Shown in pieces: positions 18,392 to 21,936 of a stretch of 21,936 bases of DNA (the stretch's first letter is position 1; every line of letters begins with the position of its first letter). Both the position numbers and the translations under genes were made by a program. Source of the DNA: a virus; the IMG/VR virus record IMGVR_UViG_3300006737_000259, positions 1-21,936 of that record. One strand, written 5' to 3'. Below the pieces are notes generated by a model that saw only the letters and a program-made list of their open reading frames with translations, had not been told where the DNA came from and did not search any database.

Positions 18392-18532
18392 TTACTTTCC
18401 TTGACCTCTGTTTTTCTTAGGAGCAGTATTACGAGAGGAGTTCGCATACTTGGTATGCTTTCCATTTCCTTGACGAGTTTTTTTCGGTTTGGACTCTATT
18501 TGCGTCCCACCTGTACTGTACATTTTTGCCAT
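18392..18532 (-). CDS. Small basic protein of unknown function (46 aa)
   Basis: This short gene fills the gap between the glycosyltransferase-like and 239-aa genes. It encodes MAKMYSTGGTQIESKPKKTR followed by a Lys/Arg/Asn/Gly-rich tail ending PKKNRGQGK. The composition is strongly basic and probably disordered, consistent with nucleic-acid or acidic-partner binding, but that is inference. I recall similar MAxMYSTG...ESKPKKTRQGNGK peptides as hypothetical proteins in cyanomyoviruses. The start is weakly supported by translation signals (only AAAG upstream) but is the first ATG after the preceding stop, 31 nt away. The stop lies 3 nt before the next ATG, and the next gene's AGGA is inside its last codons (CAA GGA AAG). 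Confidence 0.75.
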   Translation of the reverse strand: MAKMYSTGGTQIESKPKKTRQGNGKHTKYANSSRNTAPKKNRGQGK

Positions 18533-18563
18533 AATAACTTTAGATAAATTTACGAGACACGCC

Positions 18564-19331
18564 TTAAATTATACGAGTTTTTTCGTGACCCACCCTGATA
18601 CGAGGATCGCACCAAATCTCATAGTCTTTCTCTTTGGCATCTAAGCAGAACGATACGTCCTCTCCACACATGTCCTGAACATTACCAGACTCAAAGACTT
18701 GCATCTTAGGAGCAAACCAAGGGTATTCGAGGTTCTCAAAGACACCATTCTTAATCATAACCCATCCAAAACCTGTGTAGTCTACAGTGAATGGCTTACG
18801 ACGTTTGCTGATCGATTCCACAGTCTCGTGGTTCATTACTCCACCGTTCTTACGGAAGTCATCTTCTTCTAACCAGTGAGCAACAGAAGTAGTTGTGCCA
18901 TCCTCTGTAGCATACCATCCACCAGTTATAGGTCTCTCATCACCTTCAGCAGGTACTGCAAGGTCACATAACTGCCAGAACTTCTGTGTGTCAAAGACTA
19001 TATCCGAGTCAATCCATAACTGATAGTCATACTTGAGTTTACCATCCAAAGGTATCTGATTAGGTCCACGTAATACATTTGCTCCGAGACATTTGCATCT
19101 TGCAAAGTTTACCATAGAAGAGTAATCCTGAGATATCTGAATACTCATTCCATTCTGAACCATGTCGAAACATAGTTGTACAAAGTTCTTTAAAAATATA
19201 AACGAACATCCTCTGCCAGGTAAACAGAATACGATTGTTTTTCCTTTCATACGTGCTTTAATAGCATCGTAATCCCATTCCTCTTTTTTAACCGTAGGTG
19301 GTTTTGCCTTAACGGTAAATCCTTTTGCCAT
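18564..19331 (-). CDS. Glycosyltransferase-like protein (GT-A fold, DxD motif), 255 aa
   Basis: After a Lys-rich N-terminus the protein shows KTIVFCLPGRGCSFIFLKNF (31-50), a typical first beta strand and donor-binding loop, then YDYQLWIDSDIVF with the D108-S-D110 metal/nucleotide-sugar motif, GGWYATEDG (137-145), GFGWVMIKNGVFENLEYPWF (187-206), the acidic GEDVSFCLDAKEK (223-235, candidate catalytic E224/D225) and a terminal HEKT (249-252). This order fits GT-A glycosyltransferases that move a sugar from a nucleotide-sugar donor. Its place just upstream of the baseplate block suggests sugar decoration of a virion protein or host surface, which is inference. A perfect sigma70 promoter lies directly upstream; no Shine-Dalgarno is seen before the ATG. 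Base composition is visibly less AT-rich than in the giant gene. The substrate is unknown. Confidence 0.75.
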   Translation of the reverse strand: MAKGFTVKAKPPTVKKEEWDYDAIKARMKGKTIVFCLPGRGCSFIFLKNFVQLCFDMVQNGMSIQISQDYSSMVNFARCKCLGANVLRGPNQIPLDGKLKYDYQLWIDSDIVFDTQKFWQLCDLAVPAEGDERPITGGWYATEDGTTTSVAHWLEEDDFRKNGGVMNHETVESISKRRKPFTVDYTGFGWVMIKNGVFENLEYPWFAPKMQVFESGNVQDMCGEDVSFCLDAKEKDYEIWCDPRIRVGHEKTRII

Positions 19332-19353
19332 AACGTTTAGTAGCTACAAGTCA

Positions 19354-19382
19354 ATTATACTTGGTTACTATGTATATGTCAA
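19354..19382 (-). promoter_or_regulatory. Perfect sigma70-type promoter (TTGACA-N17-TATAAT)
   Basis: On the minus strand TTGACA (19382-19377) and TATAAT (19359-19354) are separated by exactly 17 nt. The expected start site is near 19347, giving a leader of about 16 nt before the glycosyltransferase-like ATG at 19331. The -35 box contains the stop codon of the 78-aa gene. This is the arrangement recognised by the host principal sigma factor and suggests early or host-polymerase transcription. Confidence 0.85.
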
Positions 19383-19615
19383 TACGAATCCTCTTCCCAC
19401 ATTGGTGCTTTAACTATAACTTTGCCTGGTCCTCCGACACCTATCTTAGGGGCGAGTTTGATATATGATAAGTCTCTCTCAGTATAGTCAGTCTTTAATA
19501 GACCTACCATTACTTGTAGTAGTTCCCACTTCTCATCGAAGTCTTCTTGATTTAAATTCCAATATAAACACTTGTCTTTTGCATATATGTGGTATGTGGT
19601 TTCTTCATGTCTCAA
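19379..19615 (-). CDS. Conserved small cyanophage protein (78 aa), TTG start
   Basis: The sequence (M)RHEETTYHIYAKDKCLYWNL and the ending MWEEDSY match a small alpha/beta protein that I remember as widespread and uncharacterised in T4-like cyanophages (general form: TTYxIYxKDxCLxxNLxEExF). No motif gives a function. The start is TTG: a GGAGG (complement of 19624-19628) lies 8 nt upstream of it, the nearby ATG at 19608 is in another frame, and the first in-frame ATG would remove 35 residues of the conserved part. The gene is preceded by a long non-coding leader with a promoter about 220 nt away, and its stop overlaps the promoter of the next gene. Confidence 0.8.
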   Translation of the reverse strand: MRHEETTYHIYAKDKCLYWNLNQEDFDEKWELLQVMVGLLKTDYTERDLSYIKLAPKIGVGGPGKVIVKAPMWEEDSY

Positions 19616-19836
19616 ACCTTATACCTCCAAAAATTTCATGGGCGATTTTTTTATATATTAAAAAATCTAAAAGGCGTTTTTTATACACCAAAAAATTTTT
19701 TGATATTGATATATCTCTCTCGGATTGTCACCTCTGTAGGTTAGGGTAGTTTGCTTTTTTTATAAACGGGGGCAACGCAAAACGCAACGATAATAACAAC
19801 GCCGCCAAATAACTGCCTATTAAGTGTCAATAACTC
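19616..19836 (-). other. Long AT-rich leader of the 78-aa gene
   Basis: No gene is seen on either strand. From the promoter at 19837-19865 the transcript would run about 215 nt before the TTG start. It contains a GC-rich patch (19768-19806) in which 19771-19777 and 19800-19806 can pair as seven bases with two G-U pairs, a perfect 14-bp palindrome at 19689-19702 (C-A6-T6-G), and an AT-only inverted repeat at 19644-19667. The length suggests post-transcriptional control, but no known riboswitch class is recognised. Confidence 0.4.
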
Positions 19837-20010
19837 ATCATAACATTGATGCTCTTAAATGTCAACAATGTCCTCTCAATCTTTGCAATGATTGTTTATA
19901 TAAATGTCCTTGCAATCTCTGGGCAATTGTTTATAATTAAGAGAGGCAATCTGTGTGTTGTTAAATGTTAATAATTGATTGCCAATCTGCTGTGAATTGT
20001 TTATAATAAA
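19820..20010. repeat. Cluster of ~35-bp imperfect repeats (iteron-like)
   Basis: The word caatct recurs at 19877, 19913, 19948 and 19983, at spacings of 36, 35 and 35 nt. The 10-mer attgtttata recurs exactly at 19891, 19926 and 19996, 13-14 nt after a caatct; the last two share the 13-mer aattgtttataat. Just to the left, ttaagtgtcaa (19820) and ttaaatgtcaa (19855) are also 35 nt apart. The cluster covers the promoter at 19837-19865, so the units could be operator sites or initiator-binding iterons. No coding frame explains the period. Confidence 0.7.
19837..19865 (-). promoter_or_regulatory. Strong sigma70-type promoter with extended -10
   Basis: The minus strand reads TTGACA (19865-19860), 17 nt, then TATGAT (19842-19837), preceded by an extended -10 TG (TGTTATGAT). 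Start site expected near 19830. It should drive the 78-aa gene after a long leader. A second TTGACA occurs 35 nt downstream (19830-19825) as part of the repeat cluster but lacks a -10 at the right distance. Confidence 0.75.
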
Positions 20011-20032
20011 GGGAGGTCATATTGCCTCCCTC
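20010..20032 (-). terminator. Hairpin, probable Rho-independent terminator after the 42-aa gene
   Basis: AGGGAGG and CCTCCCT form a perfect 7-bp stem around an 8-nt loop (+ strand positions 20010-20031). On the minus strand the stem is followed by TTTATTAT, a modest U-tract. It lies about 11 nt after the 42-aa gene's stop, as expected for its terminator. Confidence 0.5.
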
Positions 20033-20042
20033 TAAATGTTAT

Positions 20043-20171
20043 TTAAAGATAGGTATCTGCTCCTTCAAAAATATCATCTAAGACAGCAAGGATTTCAGTG
20101 CCATTGTTTGCATTTTCTAGCAGAAAGTTTGCGAAGGTTTCTGATACAAACTGTGTGCTTGAGTTTGTCAT
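20043..20171 (-). CDS. Small protein of unknown function (42 aa)
   Basis: The minus strand encodes MTNSSTQFVSETFANFLLEN followed by ANNGTEILAVLDDIFEGADT and YL. The pattern is an amphipathic helix-turn-helix-like pair of helices with an acidic C-terminal half. I recall similar short STQFVxxFxxxFL proteins as hypothetical ORFs in cyanomyoviruses; no function is known to me. AGGA (complement of 20181-20184) sits 9 nt before the ATG, supporting the start. The gene is followed by a hairpin terminator and lies 100 nt after the 57-aa gene, probably in the same transcript. Confidence 0.7.
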   Translation of the reverse strand: MTNSSTQFVSETFANFLLENANNGTEILAVLDDIFEGADTYL

Positions 20172-20243
20172 AATTAAGCGTCCTAATTAGGGTGGAGTTG
20201 TTATCAATGAAAGTTTAGAGACTTATCGAGGTCGTATACTATA

Positions 20244-20262
20244 GGGACAGTTTAATAGTCCC
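20244..20262 (-). other. Short hairpin after the 57-aa gene
   Basis: GGGAC and GTCCC form a 5-bp stem around 9 nt, starting 10 nt after the stop codon at 20272. No U-tract follows on the minus strand, so it could be an RNA-stabilising 3' element or pause site rather than a true terminator. Confidence 0.3.
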
Positions 20263-20271
20263 CCCTTGTTG

Positions 20272-20445
20272 TTAGTAACTGTCAGGGATTGTGAGGTTCT
20301 CGATATAACTTTCTACAGTCTCAATTGGTTCTAATTGTAATACTTTTCTCCAGTCAATCTGTGACGGGTTAAAGTCATTTAGTGTGGTAATATCAAGTGT
20401 TATTCTATACCTACTGTCTGTCTGTTGAAAGTAAGAAACTGTCAC
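20272..20445 (-). CDS. Small protein of unknown function (57 aa), GTG start
   Basis: The frame beginning with GTG at 20445 encodes (M)TVSYFQQTDSRYRITLDI, then TTLNDFNPSQIDWRKVLQLE and a tail ending ENLTIPDSY. Codon composition and the balanced, folded-looking sequence (beta strands then an amphipathic helix) support a real gene; I believe related short proteins occur in cyanophages but cannot name a family. AAGG (complement of 20453-20456) lies 7 nt upstream of GTG; there is no in-frame ATG nearby, and the ATG at 20473 hits a stop after four codons. A perfect sigma70 promoter ends about 31 nt upstream, giving a short leader. It is the first gene after the origin-like region. Confidence 0.72.
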   Translation of the reverse strand: MTVSYFQQTDSRYRITLDITTLNDFNPSQIDWRKVLQLEPIETVESYIENLTIPDSY

Positions 20446-20475
20446 AGGATTACCTTGGTTAGTTGTATATCATCT

Positions 20476-20504
20476 ATTATAATCTAACTGACAGTTCTTG
20501 TCAA
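20476..20504 (-). promoter_or_regulatory. Perfect sigma70-type promoter (TTGACA-N17-TATAAT)
   Basis: Minus strand TTGACA (20504-20499), 17-nt spacer, TATAAT (20481-20476). Start site expected near 20469, about 24 nt before the GTG of the 57-aa gene. It lies at the left end of the DnaA-box cluster, 33 nt from the nearest box. Confidence 0.85.
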
Positions 20505-20536
20505 CCCCACTGACGGATTGTTATGAAACTTGTATA

Positions 20537-20812
20537 TGTGGAAAACTTAATAACCCTACAAAATATTAACGAGGGTCTTGTAGTTTTGGGGCGTTCGTGT
20601 TATAATGAACTCGCTAAGATAACAACACTTCAACACATTTAAGACTATAATTTCCACACTAATTAACACCTTTTCCACAGATTAACTCCCTATTCATTAC
20701 ACATTGTGGAAAACCTTTACATCACTCAACTATATTTAATTTGCTATTTATAATGGTATTTTATACTCAAATACAATAGTTTTCCACAGAAACTAACAAT
20801 AACTGTGGAAAA
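20537..20812. other. Candidate replication origin: cluster of DnaA boxes with AT-rich core
   Basis: Six TTTTCCACA-type sites occur in 276 bp: exact matches at 20537-20545 (minus), 20671-20679 (plus), 20705-20713 (minus), 20780-20788 (plus) and 20804-20812 (minus), plus ATTTCCACA at 20650-20658 (plus). Four have the longer form GTTTTCCACA. TTTTCCACA is the DnaA box form reported for the Synechococcus oriC and differs by one base from the E. coli TTATCCACA. Between boxes 4 and 5, 20731-20766 is almost entirely A/T, a plausible unwinding element. No gene is seen in 20446-20829. I see no other exact copy of the box elsewhere in the window. The origin function is inference. Confidence 0.6.
20598..20606 (+). 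promoter_or_regulatory. Extended -10 promoter on the plus strand inside the origin-like region
   Basis: TGTTATAATG fits an extended -10 (TGnTATAAT). The -35 position 17 nt upstream reads TTGTAG (three of six). Transcription would run rightward through the DnaA boxes and the AT-rich core, against all genes of the window, with no plus-strand gene downstream. Confidence 0.35.
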
Positions 20813-20829
20813 CTCCTACTCAATTGTTG

Positions 20830-21102
20830 TTACTTAGTATCTGTTATCTTTGGATAGTTTGTATAACTGAACTTAGGAAATCTATAGTTCCAATCTTTAA
20901 TAATTTCACCATATAATCCTTCATCAAAGTTATAACTTGTCATTACATTTTCATCCTTAGCTATTACTTTGCTTTCTAATTGTTCAGAGATCTTATTACA
21001 AATACCTTCTAATTCTGCAACTAATTGTTCATCATCATTACCTACACAGTACCCCTCTAGACTATAAAGAATAGTCTCTAATTCCTTTTCTGTAAATGAC
21101 AT
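20830..21102 (-). CDS. Unknown protein (90 aa)
   Basis: I do not recognise a family. The sequence MSFTEKELETILYSLEGYCV through QLVAELEGICNKISEQLESK is predicted as two amphipathic helices with an acidic face, followed by an aromatic C-terminal part (LYGEIIKDWNYRFPKFSYTN). Two cysteines (C19, C35) are present without a metal-binding pattern. AGAGG (complement of 21111-21115) sits 8 nt before the ATG and fixes the start. It follows the 71-aa gene by 16 nt and is the last gene before the origin-like region, so a role connected to early phage metabolism or replication is possible but unsupported by sequence. Confidence 0.75.
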   Translation of the reverse strand: MSFTEKELETILYSLEGYCVGNDDEQLVAELEGICNKISEQLESKVIAKDENVMTSYNFDEGLYGEIIKDWNYRFPKFSYTNYPKITDTK

Positions 21103-21118
21103 TTAGTGTACCTCTCTA

Positions 21119-21334
21119 TTAGTAAAGTTTAACTTCAGATTTGACTTCAATTTGTGTAAAGAACTCAACCATATTTAATGCCTCTTGATATGTCTTAAAT
21201 GACACATATCTGCACTGCTGAGTGTTAGGAAACCAGTAACGAATTGTAGTGTTCATGTTAATAAAAGAAACGAAGTTTGTAGAATTAATGTTAATGTAAG
21301 TAAGTGAATCATAATGATAATTGTGGATTTTCAA
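21119..21334 (-). CDS. Unknown protein (71 aa), probable TTG start
   Basis: No family recognised. The frame opens with TTG at 21334 (KIHNYHYDSLTYININSTNF) and ends in MVEFFTQIEVKSEVKLY. The centre, TTIRYWFPNTQQCRYVSF and then KTYQEALNMVEFF, looks like a small beta-beta-beta-alpha fold. The start is uncertain: no Shine-Dalgarno precedes TTG, and the first in-frame ATG (21256) would leave 45 residues. The TTG form overlaps the end of the 87-aa gene by 26 nt, which could allow translational coupling. The two flanking genes have good ribosome sites and the frame fills the gap between them, which supports a real gene. Confidence 0.6.
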   Translation of the reverse strand: MKIHNYHYDSLTYININSTNFVSFINMNTTIRYWFPNTQQCRYVSFKTYQEALNMVEFFTQIEVKSEVKLY

Positions 21335-21572
21335 GTAGAATATCTCTAACTCTTTCTCTATCTAAACTATCATTATATCCCCAAGTATAGTTCTCACCAA
21401 ATGCCTTAATATAGGACGGGTTCTTATAACTTACTTTCAACAATCTTTGCTTATATTCAAAGATAGCAGCATAAACTTCATCCATAGTTAAACCTTTTAT
21501 CGGGTAAATACCGTCTTTAGGTGAATAGAATGACCATACATAATCGGCAAGGTCAGAAAATTTAGTAAGCAT
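21309..21572 (-). CDS. Unknown protein (87 aa)
   Basis: The sequence MLTKFSDLADYVWSFYSPKD, then GIYPIKGLTMDEVYAAIFEY, then DSLDRERVRDILLE and a terminal LENPQLSL suggests a compact helical protein with a domain resembling small phage DNA-metabolism accessory proteins, but I cannot assign a family. AGAGG (complement of 21582-21586) lies 9 nt before the ATG, inside the end of the preceding 43-aa gene. The start overlaps that gene's stop as TAATG, a classic coupling arrangement. Length and start are well supported; function is unknown. Confidence 0.78.
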   Translation of the reverse strand: MLTKFSDLADYVWSFYSPKDGIYPIKGLTMDEVYAAIFEYKQRLLKVSYKNPSYIKAFGENYTWGYNDSLDRERVRDILLENPQLSL

Positions 21573-21703
21573 TAGTTAGTACCTCTAGATGATTGTTCAA
21601 CGGCAACGATTTCACCAGTTGATTGATAATGTGCTTCAGCAATTTGAACTGCTTTGTTATAACTTTGAGTGAAAGTTACGGGAGAAGTAAACACTATAAA
21701 CAT
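21572..21703 (-). CDS. Small unknown protein (43 aa)
   Basis: The minus strand encodes MFIVFTSPVTFTQSYNKAVQ then IAEAHYQSTGEIVAVEQSSR and GTN. It looks like a beta strand, a helix and a second beta strand. Its ATG overlaps the stop of the 50-aa gene (TAATG), and its own stop overlaps the next ATG in the same way, so three genes in a row are coupled. A GGGGGT stretch 9 nt upstream may serve as ribosome-binding site. No function can be given. Confidence 0.65.
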   Translation of the reverse strand: MFIVFTSPVTFTQSYNKAVQIAEAHYQSTGEIVAVEQSSRGTN

Positions 21704-21855
21704 TACTTAGCACCCCCAAAATAGTAATCTTCGTTATAAAGATATGAGACGGAATTGTCATCATAACCTAAAAACATTTCATCAAATAGTTTGCTTCCAA
21801 ATTGTTCATAACTCTTGCAAACTTCTTTATATTCAGTTGTAGTTAAAATACGCAT
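21703..21855 (-). CDS. Small unknown protein (50 aa)
   Basis: The frame reads MRILTTTEYKEVCKSYEQFG then SKLFDEMFLGYDDNSVSYLY and NEDYYFGGAK. It is acidic and rich in Tyr and Phe, with an N-terminal helix; nothing identifies its function. It is the first gene of the coupled small-gene operon. No good Shine-Dalgarno is seen; the A/T-rich 5' region after the 21884-21908 hairpin may be enough. Support comes from the tight stop/start overlap with the next gene. Confidence 0.6.
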   Translation of the reverse strand: MRILTTTEYKEVCKSYEQFGSKLFDEMFLGYDDNSVSYLYNEDYYFGGAK

Positions 21856-21883
21856 AGTAATTAATAATAAAGGACAGAAAAAT

Positions 21884-21908
21884 AGGGAGACTAATTGTTA
21901 GTCTCCCT
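21884..21908 (-). terminator. Strong hairpin with U-tract upstream of the small-gene operon
   Basis: AGGGAGACTA and TAGTCTCCCT form a perfect 10-bp stem with a 5-nt loop. On the minus strand it is followed by ATTTTTC, the layout of a Rho-independent terminator. It could end a gene beyond the right edge. Because a TATAAT (21920-21915) lies just upstream, it could instead be a 5' attenuator or stabilising hairpin of the 50-aa gene's transcript. Confidence 0.7.
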
Positions 21909-21914
21909 GACCAT

Positions 21915-21920
21915 ATTATA
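21915..21920 (-). promoter_or_regulatory. Candidate -10 box (TATAAT) of the small-gene operon
   Basis: A perfect TATAAT on the minus strand with TG directly before it (CTGTATAAT). The -35 box at 17-nt spacing would fall just beyond the window end (from 21938), so it cannot be judged. A start near 21908 would place the 10-bp hairpin at the very 5' end of the RNA. Confidence 0.45.
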
Positions 21921-21936
21921 CAGTTTGTAGTGAATC

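Noticed and set aside
19689-19702. A6-T6 palindrome as a bidirectional terminator
   Set aside because: The stem would be only A-U pairs with no loop, too weak to terminate; kept only as part of the leader description.
19465-19749. 94-codon plus-strand frame crossing the 78-aa gene and its leader
   Set aside because: It is antisense to a conserved cyanophage gene and mixes leader DNA with complement of coding DNA; no ribosome site seen.
19870-20010. CRISPR array
   Set aside because: The 35-36 nt period has no constant repeat of CRISPR length with variable spacers; the units are imperfect throughout.
20745-20752. Perfect T4 late-promoter word TATAAATA on the minus strand inside the origin-like region
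   Set aside because: The nearest downstream gene starts 300 nt away and has its own perfect sigma70 promoter. In this A/T-rich core the word is expected by chance.
21322-21330. AAATCCACA, a further DnaA-box-like site
   Set aside because: Two mismatches to TTATCCACA or TTTTCCACA and inside overlapping coding frames; not counted with the cluster.

Overview
The window looks like part of the genome of a T4-like (contractile-tailed) marine cyanophage. gp25 and gp6 baseplate genes lie in T4 order, and several small proteins resemble short conserved ORFs that I remember from Synechococcus/Prochlorococcus myoviruses. A cluster of the cyanobacterial-type DnaA box TTTTCCACA points to the same host group. 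The DNA is AT-rich and every gene I support is on the minus strand, so the operons read from right to left. No photosynthesis or other host-diagnostic gene is present, so the host assignment is an inference.

Reading in the direction of transcription: (1) 21936-20830 holds a compact run of five small unknown genes (50, 43, 87, 71 and 90 aa) with overlapping or nearly abutting ends, preceded by a -10 box and a strong hairpin. (2) 20829-20446 is non-coding and AT-rich and carries six DnaA-box-like sites, a candidate replication origin, ending in a perfect sigma70 promoter. (3) 20445-20043 encodes two further small proteins (57 aa with a GTG start, 42 aa). (4) 20042-19616 is non-coding: a hairpin, a cluster of roughly 35-bp imperfect repeats, a near-perfect sigma70 promoter and a leader of about 215 nt. 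(5) 19615-17569 encodes a TTG-started 78-aa protein, then, behind another perfect sigma70 promoter, a glycosyltransferase-like protein, a basic 46-aa protein, a conserved 239-aa protein and an acidic 55-aa protein overlapping its end.

(6) 17518-1 is the virion-structure block: gp25, gp6, a 4278-aa giant protein that fills 58% of the window, a 348-aa fibre-like protein and a subtilisin-like protease cut by the window edge. Genes here follow each other with 0-1 nt between stop and start (TAA-A-ATG or TAA-ATG), apart from one 36-nt gap. The giant occupies the position of T4 gene 7, begins with a baseplate-type N-terminal region and then continues as thousands of residues of repeated beta-type modules, including a YHYH domain.

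The most interesting part is the 1-kb stretch 19820-20830, which combines DnaA boxes, an AT-rich core, iteron-like repeats and host-type promoters. If real, it would be an origin whose firing depends on the host initiator DnaA, which is unlike the classical T4 scheme. The second is the giant baseplate-adjacent protein with its nested repeat families.
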